Positions 22,990-34,602 are shown, counted from the first letter of the stretch. The stretch: DNA of 64,000 nt from Siphonodentalium dalli (GCA_032622095.1 CP136061.1:65663127-65727126), one strand, 5' to 3'. The notes: generated by a model from the letters alone, not told the origin. Translations and numbers: made by a program.

Positions 22990-24049
22990 ATCTATCGGCG
23001 ATAAACTAACGAAAACGATTTCGCCATCGAGAGTGACTGCATTTAATTAATATATAAGAATGACGATGCGTGTTGTCAATTTGGATATAATATTTGTAAA
23101 AATTACTACTTTGAACAGTATTATTCTCCATTTATACCGGAGTGTGTCACATCACTTTAAGTAAATGAATATAACATCTCATACTCTCCTGAGAGTAGAT
23201 TTATATTACCATTGGTCATTTATATAGGCGGGCATGATTATGATACCATACTCATCGGGACTTTAAATATTTTATTTCTGCCCATTATAATGTCACGTAA
23301 TCTCCCGTATTAGGTATTTATTGTCTTATTTCTTAATATACCTGTTCTATTATGCAAATTACATAAGCTACAGTCATTATCTGGTATAAAATGTCAGATA
23401 CACAAGACGATTTTCGGACCCAAGTGCAGAAATCGTTCGAATAAATCTCATGGACAGAACCGTCACAGCCATGATCGGTTTGAAATAGAACCGTAACACG
23501 CACCCGTGTTGATTACGAGGTCACAGCTCCCAATTATCAACCCCTATCGGGATACTTTCTCAGCTATTTTACAGAAGAATAACACGGGTACACTTTATAT
23601 TCAGTGTTTGTCTTCAGAATGCGTTTCATATTTTATACGCCACGAAAAACAAAGAAATTGCGTCCACGTGGCTTGATTTTCAGTGATAACATGTTGATAT
23701 TTACGCGTTAACTCGCTAATACCGAGTTAATTGTGGTGTAGTGTTCATGTTTCGATAACACGGCACTTCTGCAGCCTCTGTTCATTCAGGAAAGTATAAT
23801 CTATTCAAGGTATCTATAATTATGCGTGATTTTTTCACAAAAATGATTATTTTCAATCATCAGGAACCGTAACAAATCAGGCAAGAACCATCACACTACC
23901 GGCGATAGAACGATTTCCGATGTAACAGTTCCTACACAGTGTCTTTATCGATGAGGGCTAATATAAAGAGCGGTACGAATTATAACGTTATACGTTGGCG
24001 CAATGCGCAAAATATCTTGGCAACGCACGTGCCGCTCATCCAGCATGGA

Positions 24050-24327
24050 CCGCTCTTTAGCACCGAGGGCTAAAGAGCAGTATACCATTCTTTAGCACCA
24101 AACACTAAAGAGCGGTATACCGTTCATTATCGTATCAGGCCCATATAGCTAAAGCGCGGTATACCGCTCTTTAGCGTTTGTCACTAAAGAGCAGTATACC
24201 GTTCTTTAGCACCAAACGCTAAAGAGCGGTATACCGTTAATTAGCGCATCAGGCCCATATAGCTAAAGCGCAATATACCGCTCTTTAGCATTTGGTACTA
24301 AAGAGCGGTATACCGTTCTTTAGCCAC
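24050..24327. repeat. Palindrome array CTAAAGAGCGGTATACCGCTC, 114-bp dimeric unit
   Basis: About seven units of the 28-bp palindrome occur. They are organised in a 114-bp repeat (accaaac at 24097 and 24211) that includes atcaggcccatatagctaaa. Each unit could form a cruciform arm. Functional role unknown. Confidence 0.75.
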
Positions 24328-24415
24328 GGTGAACTGTTTATTCAGAGAGCTGGATTATATGGGAGGCCAATTGACAAATAATTATGCTTAAACGCAAATA
24401 ATACATTACGCTTAA

Positions 24416-24998
24416 AGGGGTACTGTACGCCAAATGTTGTTGTTGGTTTCTATAGTCTCCGAGTCTGAGAATAAGGTAACACTTTTTTCATTATTTGAAA
24501 GTCTGTTGAGTACGAAGTAGTGTTACGGATGACAAATTTACCGGAATGCAAAAATACAAATTGTCGTTGTCGAGTAATTTTTGTACAGTTTTCAACCAAA
24601 TGAATCAAATAAAAGTTATATTATAGGCATACTAGTCCCATATAATCATTTAAGTTATTGTATCGGCGCTAGTCAGTGAGTGGCTTGAGTGTTCTCCCCG
24701 TATCATCATAATATTTTAAGCGATCGTGTGTGCGATCGGTTTAACAAGCCAGTATCCCTCATTTACTTTGTTTGATTACGCAAATTCGTAATTTAATTGA
24801 CGCCATGTTATGGCTCCAGTCATAAATTCAATTTATATCAAATTATTAACTTTTAAATTATTAAATTTTAAGATAGCCTATTAACCTGAGCGTTTACAGA
24901 ATACATCTTCGACTCAAATTACTTATGTTTCTATATATTATCGATATTAGATCGTTGTTGTCACCGGATATTTTATGAAAATGGCGTACAGTACCCCT
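24416..24998. mobile_element. piggyBac-type MITE family B (insert 3 in R)
   Basis: The inverted ends are AGGGGTACTGTACGCC and its complement, and TTAA is duplicated at 24412-24415 and 24999-25002. The paralogous uninterrupted sequence at 25373-25376 has a single TTAA, which is direct evidence of insertion with TTAA duplication. The right half is homologous to 53500-53710. No transposase is encoded. Confidence 0.9.
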
Positions 24999-25184
24999 TT
25001 AAGCACAAATAAGCTATTTATGTTTATGCACAATTATTTGCCCTCAAAAACTAATTTGAACTAAGCATAATTATTTGCGCTTATTTTGGCAGAGTCCATC
25101 GCACATTAGCAAAGTATGAATAGACATGGAAGTTCAAACATGCGGAAGCCTATTTTATTTGTTATTTTGTCCCCAAAAATGAAC

Positions 25185-25545
25185 CCCAGGACATTGAATT
25201 TCCACATCAAAACTCTTACTATATGTGAACATGAACATGACCCAATATTCTGCATGTCATCCAGGTTATAGTTACCAATTACAAATATGGTGAACTGTTT
25301 ATTCAGAGAGCTGGATTCTACGGGAGGCCAATTGACAAATAATTATGCTTAAACGCAAATAATACAATACGCTTAAGCACACATAAGCTATTTATGTTTA
25401 TGCACAATTATTTGCCCTCAAAAACTAATTTGAACTTAAGCATAATTGTTTGCGCTTATTTTGGCAGAGTCCACCGCACATTAGCAAAGTATGAATAGAC
25501 ATGGAAGTTCAAACATGCGGAAGCCTATTTTATTTTTGAGGGAAG
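25185..25545 (+). repeat. Repeat unit R, copy 2 (uninterrupted)
   Basis: It directly follows copy 1 and preserves the three pre-insertion junctions (near 25258, 25285 and 25373). Confidence 0.75.
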
Positions 25546-25745
25546 CTCCCTATTGCTGGGGAATGAAATGTACATATTTGAGATAAGCACAAATATTTCA
25601 GCTCAAGTACAAATATCTTCGATTAAACACTAATATTTGCGGTTAAGCTCAATTAATTGTGCTTAAGCGCAAATAATTTCGCTTGAGCGCAAATTATTAT
25701 TAAAAGTGAATTTGGCCTCCCCGCCATAAGATTCCAGTTTTCGCT
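25300..25745. mobile_element. Fold-back with TTTGCGCTTAAGC palindromes
   Basis: The left end agctggattctacgggaggcc and the right complement actggaatcttatggcgggg are inverted. Between them lie many units of aatttgcgcttaagcgcaaa type, several perfectly palindromic (gcttaagc). The left half overlaps unit R, so R and this element share an origin. Confidence 0.6.
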
Positions 25746-26791
25746 GATTTTATATACGAAAAAAAAGAGGCTTTTCCTTTATCTCAGCTCGGGCGGGGGG
25801 GGGGGGGGCGGTCGTGACAAAATTTGCAGACACAAGGTTGAAAATGAAATACAATTTTATCAACCTGGTTCATTCTAGCAATTACTATTTAGCATATTCC
25901 AAAATATTGATATAATCCAAAACAGTGGAATGGTAGCGGCATGATCGGAAGCAAAATCGTAAAAACAGTTCCCATAGGTATCCGCTTCACATCGTTTTAC
26001 CAACATTGAAATACTTCTGAGTGAGTATATAAAGATGTGCATTCCATGTGGCGTCCTAATGGTCTGGGCAGTATGTCAGTGATTGTTTTATTGATTACGT
26101 GTGGTCTACCATTATATCCAAACTAAAATGGTTTTGGTATCCACTGACTGCATGGTGTAAAAGGCTCGGAGGGCAAGATGACATTTTATATTGCTGACAT
26201 GCGCAGATGTACAATTTGTCATTCAAAATTGATTTATGTTTTATATGTGTATAGGACTGCTTGTGCACGCTTATAGACTTGAATATTGACTAGCAGAAAT
26301 ACAGAGCAAGAATATATATTGTTGCTTAAAGTAGGTTAAAAAATAAACTCAATAGCTACACAGCAGGGCTGCATGATTCGGTATAAAATCTTGAGCGTCC
26401 AACCTGGTGATACATATAGTGTTCACTAATATGGGCATATCATACTCAGAAATGATACAATAGGTAATCACAGTACAAAACTAAGTGATTTCATTCCAAT
26501 ATCTTAATGTTTCCAAATTAATCTTTGATTAAATTTTTGCCGACCTCGAACCACCCACCATTCCTTCCCTGTGTCTGGACTTTTTCTGCAACCCTCCCCT
26601 CGGGCACAATTTTGTGTTTTTGGCTAACCCCGTAATCATATTCCACAAATGATGCCCGGATGCGAACATTCTGATATAATATATAATACGCCTTGGTGGT
26701 TAGCGACATGACTCAAGCCGAAAAGCCTATACGCTGCTGCACAACTTGTATTTTTTTTCTCAAAAATATGTTTACATTGTTTACACTCTAT
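25746..26791. other. Unassigned DNA with poly-G tract
   Basis: A G run lies near 25795-25810. No gene was recognised; the short minus frame at 26518-26709 lacks any domain. Confidence 0.4.
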
Positions 26792-27444
26792 TTCCATAGC
26801 AACCGCACCACTTTCAATTTTGACCGCGAGACCGATATAAAGCTAACATCATCTACCTTCATATGTGTTTATGTATTTATGGGGGAATTAATCATTATTT
26901 AATCAGTTTCCATGGCAACAGCTAAATATACCACAATAATGACCCGACACGAAAAATCTGTAATGAAAAGTGCAAAAATTATAGTGTGTTGCAAGCTTAT
27001 TGGGCTTCATTTATTTTTAATAATTTCGAATTTGTTCTATATCGTTTCCATGGAAACACGTGTTGCACATATTTCTGTGTATATTGGGACGTTTTTTTGG
27101 CAGGATTATTGAGAAAAATTTGAAGTATACCATCAGAGCTATCATAATTCGCAAAAATTATCATTGTATCGAATGTACTATCTAATAAATATTCCAATTC
27201 CAAATTTATCCTATTTTTTACAAAACACGCGGATTTTCACCATAAAGATGGAAAAATAATCCACACGCACTTGTAAATGTACATGTTAACCCCATTTGAT
27301 ACTGAAATAGTTAGAAGATAGACATCGTAGAAAATAACACAAGAACTGTGTCTTCATCATCGGTTTCAGTGTCTAGAATAGGATTACATATGTTTAAAGT
27401 CTTTTACCTCAGAATGTGCCTGCATAATTGTGTTCCATAGCAAC
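26792..27444. promoter_or_regulatory. Four X-box (RFX-like) motifs
   Basis: GTTTCCATGGCAAC at 26906-26919 and GTTTCCATGGAAAC at 27044-27057 fit the RFX X-box consensus GTNRCC-N(0-3)-RGYAAC closely or as near variants. Half-like copies with ccatagcaac lie at 26792-26803 and 27431-27444. The surrounding words (ccactttcaattttgac / ccacttccaaattttac) are similar, so they may be parts of a degraded repeat and not a cis-regulatory module. Confidence 0.35.
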
Positions 27445-27623
27445 GGTATACCACTTCCAAATTTTACGACAGGGCCGTGTATTCAGACATGACATGTGTC
27501 TGCTTTTCCATTTGAAATATATCTCTTAATATACCTTTAATGTAAATGTATGTAACATGTGTTTGTTTTTAATAATATGTGAACCCGCCCCACACAGGAG
27601 CTTAATAGAACTATTATTGCCAT

Positions 27624-27624
<1 letters not shown>

Positions 27625-27655
<31 letters not shown>
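27625..27655 (+). repeat. (GTT)n microsatellite
   Basis: About ten uninterrupted trinucleotide copies. Confidence 0.9.
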
Positions 27656-27878
27656 AGAGGTGATGTTGGGAAAGAGTGACCATCTTTAACTACAACGAGT
27701 TGCACGAACTCTATTCCATCCTAAGACGTGGGCGTGTATATTGGCATCGAATTTTCAAAAGCATTTAGTCAGATCAAACAACTGCATGAAATGTCACATG
27801 TGGTTGTATTTGGATATTTCCCGAATCAACGGGCCTCGTAAATATAGAATATATAATATAGCTAGTGCCGTCGGTTAA

Positions 27879-27972
27879 ACTGTTTATGTCCTTGAGGGGG
27901 ATTGAGCATCTATTGGGCGAGGCTCCGTAGAGTCTATATAGATGCCAAATCCCCCGATCGGACATAAACAGT
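27879..27972. repeat. Hairpin, ~33-bp arms
   Basis: actgtttatgtccttgaggg on the left pairs with the complement at 27939-27972. TTAA precedes the left arm (27875-27878) but is missing on the right, so it may be a worn TTAA MITE. Confidence 0.6.
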
Positions 27973-28177
27973 AGCAACATCATTAGCTACATATTTTATT
28001 TATCCATCGCATAAAACTTCCCTTTTATGAGATACATGTAAAACTGTCATTTTGCTCAGTTTTATATTCGTTACTTCGATGAAGCCCTTACATTTATTAG
28101 GTCAAGCAAACTAATTAGTATTCGTGAAGTGGGAAACCGGAGTGCAGCGTTGATCGAAACAGTTGGTTGTGCACTTT

Positions 28178-28565
28178 TTATACGCCCTTTTTGAAAAAAG
28201 GTCGTATTATGTAATCAGTCCGTCCGCCCGTCTGTCCGTCTAGCCGTCCGTCCGTCCGTCCGTCCGTTAACATTTTTGGTTTCCCACCGATAACTCCAGT
28301 TTGGATTATTTGATCTGAACCAAAGTTCGTATGTGTATTTCCCGGCTAAAACTACAGGGCAAGTTCGAATATAGGTTCTGTCTAATTATTTTCACATGAG
28401 TTACAGCCATTTTTCGACTTAGAATTTGACCGCATTTTGGCATTGAAATTATGGGTATATAAGATATTCTTCAAATGTAAGCCCAAAGTATTATTTTATT
28501 TTACGGTAGTACAATTCGAAATAGCTAAAGGGCGTATTTTGCCACGCCCTAGCGATGCTCTTGTT
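28178..28565 (+). repeat. Dispersed repeat with CCGT microsatellite head
   Basis: It begins tacgccctttttgaaaaaagg, then a (CCGT)n run at about 28225-28266, then gataactccagtttgga, and ends near ggcgtattttgccacgccct. The layout (hairpin, tetranucleotide run, unique part) resembles a non-autonomous transposon, but I saw no second copy in the window. Confidence 0.45.
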
Positions 28566-28883
28566 ATAGTTATTCTAAACTGGCCTTGTTCTAATTGTTT
28601 ATAGATGTTATAGAGCGAAAACACATATCCTTTTACGAGTTTTGAATCAATTGCGGTGAATTATGGACAATAAAAACGTTCCAGAATCACAGTGATGTCA
28701 TTTAGGTCGATTGACGTACCTATCACCTGCGCAATTTGCATATACAATTACGTCATGAAAATAGTACTAACCTAAAAGATACGTTGACATAATAAAGCTA
28801 CATTGACGTACTAAACGTAACGTTTATTAGGCAGGATTTACGAATGCAATAGAGGTAGTGAGCGGTGGATAAACAGACAATAG

Positions 28884-29031
28884 TTAACTGTTCTGAGTAG
28901 CGTACGGGTTTTCTCCTCGATCGGTTGAGATGCCGAGGATTATTTTTACGAGAGGCTAGCCGATTGAAAATAATCCTCGCATCTCACGAGAGGAGAAAAC
29001 CAGTACGCTACTCAGAAGAGTTGACTGTTAA
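28884..29031. mobile_element. TTAA-flanked hairpin MITE (140 bp)
   Basis: TTAA at 28884-28887 and 29028-29031 encloses an almost complete palindrome with arms of about 60 bp (ctgagtagcgtacgggtttt..). Confidence 0.7.
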
Positions 29032-29560
29032 TGTGGTTTATTATATTTTCTATACCAGTTTGTTATGAACCAGATCACAAAGAAACACACCGTTAGACCT
29101 AATACGTTCTTAACATCAACAGCAATTTCTGTTAAAATAACGCGCAAGGATACCGAATGACGCAAATATTGACGTCTTGACACAGTGCTGAGAGTAGGAT
29201 AACATCTTGAGAGTAGAATAACAGGTTCGGTCTCTGTGAGTGGGGATTCATGATCTATATTTTGACGTAAAAATATAATAAACGTAAATATTTACCGCAC
29301 TGAAATACAACCCCTGATAGAAAATATCGCATGCTATAGTTTTAGTAGGATCTTGTTAGAAATTTCATTTTAAAACGGTTAAATGGCTATTATTATTTAT
29401 TCCTAACTGAATATAACAACATTAAACGTAATTTTGAGTTCAATGTCTGAGCGAACGTATAGGTTAGCAGACTGATATAAATCCGCATAAATTACTGTTC
29501 AGAAATTCGAGTATCAATTCAAGCGGACCGGAAAACGAAAACGTTGCAGAAATATATATA
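29032..29560. other. Unassigned DNA
   Basis: No gene or repeat was recognised. Confidence 0.35.
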
Positions 29561-29640
29561 CTAGCAGTGTTACCCGGCGTGGCCCAAGTTTTTAAAGTGA
29601 TGTGAAACCCTCTGTATACTATGGATATTTGGTGGGAGTA
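29561..29640 (-). mobile_element. Degraded Helitron 3' end
   Basis: On the minus strand, GGGCCACGCCGGG is followed 9-10 nt later by CTAG and then T. This matches Helitron 3' ends, although the left side of the hairpin is mutated. The 5' terminus was not found to the right. Confidence 0.45.
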
Positions 29641-30153
29641 GAGGAGACGCTTGCTCAATATGTTACACGTAACTTCATAAATTGTAAATCCAAATAGCAT
29701 CACAAAACATTATTCTTACACATGGAATATAAGTAGTAGCTCACCTTGTCGGATCGGAGCGATTGTCATTTTGTTTATCGCAATTAATCCGTCCCACTAA
29801 TAAAGAAGTACTTATTTATTACGCCACCTGTGGTGTATCTAGCTGCTGAGATTTTGATATTGCGTGGTGGACAGAATTCTTGTGGGGCTTTTATTTATAG
29901 AGTTGGAAATTCCGTTTATTTAAAAGTCGGAACTACGCGACCAGTAGGCCAAGTCCAGTAAAACGGTTCATTATAGGTGCTGGTTGTTATTGTTATTTTA
30001 ACGGAATTCTGAGTTGGTCATTCGCGAAACCAATATATTTTATATTCTATAATTAAAACCGTGGGTATATAATATATGGTGCTCTTTATGGATATTGTAG
30101 GAAGGTAAATTTAGCTAAAGCGGTGGGATATCTTGCAAGACAACACATTTCGG
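29641..30153. other. Unassigned DNA
   Basis: This may include the body of the Helitron ending at 29561; nothing else was recognised. Confidence 0.35.
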
Positions 30154-30867
30154 TTTGCGCTATAACTGCTCAATGTTTTAAGGTGTTTCACAACGTCTGA
30201 TAAAAAGAGTTCTATCTGGAATATTCACACTATTTTTTCAGAGAACATGCATAGAGTAAACATAGTCCTATCGGACTATCGTAAAGTAGTTCCGTTTAAT
30301 TCGGGATTAATTAACCCTCAGACTGCCGAAACTGCCGACAATAAATTCGCTTGTTCGTGTCCCCCGAAAATAAAACTTGCCTGTTTAGAGGTCCCATTTT
30401 CGTGGCTAATGGTGATAGAATCACAATTTTTCAGTCAAGTTCATGGATAAATTACATTACACTTAATCGGCTTATGTCCGCGGCCATAAACCTGCGTTTT
30501 GATAACAATTTATTTGAGACAAACTGTTGCGCGGGTATCAGTCGGCGCTTATCGGTTGAAGTTATTATGATCGTGCAGCCTGCACGTGCAACAAGTGTTC
30601 AAATACAACAGAAAAAAAATACTATGTCAAATAAATAACGTGATCAATGGACAGACAAGTTTCATTTCCGTGGGACACGAAAAAGCGAATTTAATGTCGT
30701 CAGTTTCGGCAGTCTGAGGGTTTTAATTAATCTCCTTTACGATATCCCGATAGGACTATGTTTACTCTATGTTCTCTGAAAAAAAATGGTGTGAATATTC
30801 CCGATAGAACTATTTTTATCAGACGTTTTGTAACACATTAAAACATTGAGCAGTTAGCGCAATTTTC
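30154..30867. mobile_element. Fold-back element with ~220-bp arms
   Basis: 30154-30383 and 30652-30867 are inverted copies (taactgctcaatgtttta, gagtaaacatagtcctatcg, ctcagactgccgaaactg). The 268-bp centre is unique. Frames at 30247-30638 cross the arm and are not genes. The target site was not defined. Confidence 0.75.
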
Positions 30868-32149
30868 TGAAATTTCGGACTATTTCGTCTATAAAAATAC
30901 GATGAGCAACTGAAAATGTTTTTCAACATTCTGGAAGGGGTATATGTCCATGGTATATATGTTTAAAATTTCACGCATAAACTATGACAGATAACAAAGT
31001 TATAATTAGTTTTATAGGCCCACCATAAATCCCCTATAATAAACGCATGCGGCCGTAAGCACATGGCTTTGCTGTGGATACTTTCGTTCCCAGCATGCAT
31101 CATTCTCGCTATCTGTAAAATGTCTATGAACAATGGCTGTGCCATGCACTCTTAGCTTTGATCCGCATTTAGAAGCATTCTGGTGTGGCGAATGAGAAAC
31201 CTGCAGTAATTTATAAGCCGTATAGTTCATTGTAGTAATTTGAAGAATTACTTGTCTTAACGGAATTCGGAGGCTGTCCATTCATGTAACCAATATATTT
31301 TATATTATGATTTATATTTATGGCTAATAATATGATCTTGGTGGCGTTACCATTTCTGACTATGGTTTTCTTGTTTACAACTGCGTACACTTCAGACGTT
31401 ATGACATGGTACATGAACATCATAAACACATTAGTTCGAAAACAATAAAAGACTACAATTGGGTTTTACATAGAGATGTATCAATCAATCTAGTGGGTTA
31501 GACTAACATTTTGAGGACACCTGGTTTTCGTATATCTCCATGAAGATACAGATGTTTTAAAGAAATGTCCAGTTGCTCCTCTGCTCATGGTGCTATATAC
31601 TGGCTAATTATTATCAGTAAAAAATAAATGTTGCTATGCAGGTATATCAGCTACATGTGCCAGACACAGAGCGAGATTTTGAGTTGTTTATGTTAGGCGA
31701 TGAGTCTGTTCTAAAAAAAATGAAGGAAATCCTCTGTATCGGGCAGATATAACCTTGTCAGATGTTAGTATTAGAGGATCCTGAAAAGTCATGTGCCACT
31801 GACAGCGTTTTTCTTTATCTCGGAAGAAACTATAATTGACTGCACACTCTGGCCACTATTGTTGAACAGGCCTTCTATACATTTACATATCTCTTGACAA
31901 ATTGTAACTTGTTTTGTGGAAACTACATTGAATGGGGCAGAATCAATTGTGTTATAATATAAACATGAACCATTCTAATTTGCAATCATCTGACGGTTAA
32001 ATGTTTGCAAGAATATATGTATCTCTTAAACAGAATGATAAATATACGTTTAATGCGTTCTTATATGTATCGGTTTTGCTAGCTCATTATATGAATGTCC
32101 TGATTCCCATCCCCATATAAATATGATAGTTGAGAAGATCTAATTGTTC
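30868..32149. other. Unassigned DNA
   Basis: No gene was recognised; the overlapping minus frames at 30963-31429 have no domain. Confidence 0.4.
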
Positions 32150-34080
32150 AAGTGACTAAATTCGGTCACCATTTGTTGAGATTGTGAACTTTGACGACCA
32201 AAAACTTCTTAGAACGATATGGAGATGGCCTGAGAGATGACTATATATAACTTTGGTGGATATCGGCGAATAGAACAATCTTATCAATGCTAGTGCATCT
32301 CCTCTCGCTATCCATGACCAAAAGACACCAAATGTGATTTAATTCATCGTACCATTAGAGAAGAACGTACATGAATTTGGTGGAAATTAGTGCTAAATAT
32401 ATTTGTATCAGCTTTGGTTCCCTGGATGCATGAATTAATGGAGATGATTATATATTAGTTTGGTGGTAATCAGCAACAAAACCAATTCTTATCATAGTTA
32501 TTACCCCACCCCCATCTCTCACACAAACGGCACCAATTTGGTGTCTTTAAATCACACTATTATATTCCTCGTATCATGGAGAAGAATGACATATCAATTT
32601 GGTGGAAATCTGCGCTAAGAATAGTTTTTAAAATCAAATGTTGTCCCCCCCCCCCCAACCAGTTCAACCTGATTCGAACTGTGCCATATCATGGAGGTGA
32701 TTATGTATAAGTTTGGTGGATTCGGCGACAAAACGTTTTCATAATTCTTTTGCTGCCCCTCTCCATTTTCTGTCCCTGACACCAACAGCATCAATTTAGA
32801 AAATTTTAACCCGCACCATTATCTTCCTCGTAAAAGTTACACCTGTTTGACCGCCTTGGTGTCATATCGGTTGTACCCCGTGAAGTTATATATAGAACGC
32901 ATACAGCCAGACAGATTTATCTGGGCACGAAATGTGGCATTTTTAACATGCACGATTTTATTCCTCGTATCATTTGAGAAGAACGTGTAAGAATTTAATG
33001 GTAAATTGGCACTAAACATATTTTGTCAGTTTTGCCTTTTTCGGACTCAAGCGGCGCCACTTTTGACATCATTAAACCACACACTTAAACTCATTAGGGA
33101 GATGAATATAAATAAAATTGGTGAAAATTGATGAGTATACAAATTCGTATCAAATTTAGGGCCCCCATATCGCTCACCCAAACGGCACCAATTTGGCGTA
33201 TTTAAACCACACGATTATATTCCTCGTATCAGGGAGATCAATATGTATCAATATGTTGGAAATCGGCGTTAAACATATTGTTTATCATTTTTTGTGTATC
33301 TCTCACCCTCTGTGCAGCCCTGACTCGAATGCCCCCCACTTTTGACATCTTTAAACCACACAATTAGACTCCTGATATCATGGAGATGATTACTTATAAG
33401 TTTGGTGCTAATCGGCGACTAAACAAATGTGTATCAAATTTAGTGGCCACCCAACCCCAAACAATCTCTGACACACAAACAGCATCAATATGGCGTCTTT
33501 AGATCACACGATTAGATTCCTCGTATCATGGATAAGAATGTGTACCAATTTGGTGAAAATTGGCGCTAAAATTATTTTGGTGCCCCTCTCCCTTCCGTGC
33601 ATCCCTGACTCGAACAGCGCCACTTTTGACAGCTTTCAGCCACACCATTAGACTCCTTATACCATGTGGATGATTTTGGTGGCAATCGGTGACTAAACCA
33701 ATTCTTATCAAATTTAGTGCCCACCTCCCCAATCTTTCATAAAACGACACCAATTTGGCGTCTTTAAATCACACAATTAGATTCCTTGTATCGTGGAGAA
33801 GAATGTGTATCAATTTGGTGGAAATCGGCGGTCAAATTAGTTTTATCAATTTTGGTGGCCCCCTCCCCTTCCGCGCATCCCTGACTCAAACGGCGCGACT
33901 TTTGACATATTTAAACCACACCATTAGTTTCCTCATATCATGGGGATCATTATATATAAGTTTTGTGGCAATCGGAGACCCAAAAAAATTCTGCTCTTCC
34001 CCCTTTTCTGCCTCTAACAACAACGGCGTCACTTTATAAAATTCTAACCTGCACCATTATCTTTCTCGTAGAAAGGTACC
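32150..34080 (+). repeat. Degenerate dimeric satellite
   Basis: Two alternating half-units of roughly 140-160 bp recur. One has aacggcaccaatttggcgtc, cctcgtatcatggagaagaa and caatttggtggaaatcgg; the other has cggcgccacttttgacat, ctcatatcatggagatgat and ataagtttggtggcaatcgg. At least six dimers are discernible, with an interruption at about 32820-33000. The end (cgcaccattatctt.. then an agacagacag run) occurs twice, at ~32810 and ~34050. Confidence 0.7.
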
Positions 34081-34212
34081 CATATTAGACCCCTTTGCTG
34101 CCATCGAGATGGTCCCCTTTCTATAGAACACAGACAGACAGATATTCGCAAATATAGATACAGATACAGAATACCAACATATGAAACTGTGAATATCTCT
34201 ATGGTTGATACA

Positions 34213-34476
34213 TTAAACCTTCCATGACTGGAGCTTCCTGACATTTTGTGAAAACCCTGCATGTGCCAGCATGTGCCAATGCATTCTCTTATATATGCGA
34301 GTCTCCCATATGGAGCCTCGCATAAGAGAATGCATTGGCCTAACAATATTTAATTTACTCTTGTAAGCCAGTGTATTCTTTTATATATGCCAGGCTCCCC
34401 GTGGGATACTTGTATATAAAAGAGAATGTATACTTGCACATGATATTTAATGCTGCTCCAGTCATGAAAGTGTTAA
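34213..34476. mobile_element. TTAA-flanked MITE with two hairpin modules
   Basis: TTAA at 34213-34216 and 34473-34476. The right-end complement begins CACTTTCATGACTGGAGCAG and the left end begins ACCTTCCATGACTGGAGC. Two hairpin modules (34274-34340 and 34366-34434) use the gccaatgcattctcttatat arm also found in the TA-type MITEs at 15.4 and 16.2 kb. Confidence 0.8.
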
Positions 34477-34602
34477 ATATGCACTCGGGTTCCCAGACCC
34501 CCAGTTACAACAACATACACAATCCAATTTAACAGATATTTATGTATTGTGGCTGTTGCGTTAGTGAAAAAATTTTCACATATAAACTAGAGTTACTAGG
34601 CC

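Larger units (their letters stand above)
19511..24327. mobile_element. 4.8-kb element with palindromic-array ends (insert 2 in R)
   Basis: Both ends carry copies of the perfect palindrome GCTAAAGAGCGGTATACCGC (continuing TCTTTAGC), two at the left and about seven at the right. Next to them, 19578-19662 and 23858-23941 are inverted repeats of about 84 bp (gtgtaggaactgttacatcg.. on the left). The flanks rejoin at the uninterrupted copy of R near 25285. There is no frame of 60 codons anywhere inside. It holds other insertions (20993-21393, 22057-22290, 22798-22989). The class of transposon is unknown. Confidence 0.6.
17350..25165 (+). repeat. Repeat unit R, copy 1, split by three insertions
   Basis: Fragments at 17350-17429, 19484-19510, 24328-24415 and 24999-25165 align in order with the uninterrupted copy at 25185-25545 (phrases catcaaaactctta, tgaacatgaacatga, gcatgtcatccag, agttacc, gtgaactgtttattcagaga, gggaggccaattgac, ttatgcttaaacgcaaat). 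The three gaps correspond to inserted elements at 17430-19483, 19511-24327 and 24416-24998. Confidence 0.75.

Noticed and set aside
30247-30638. Two plus-strand frames as a small gene
   Set aside because: They start within the arm of a fold-back element and overlap each other in different frames.
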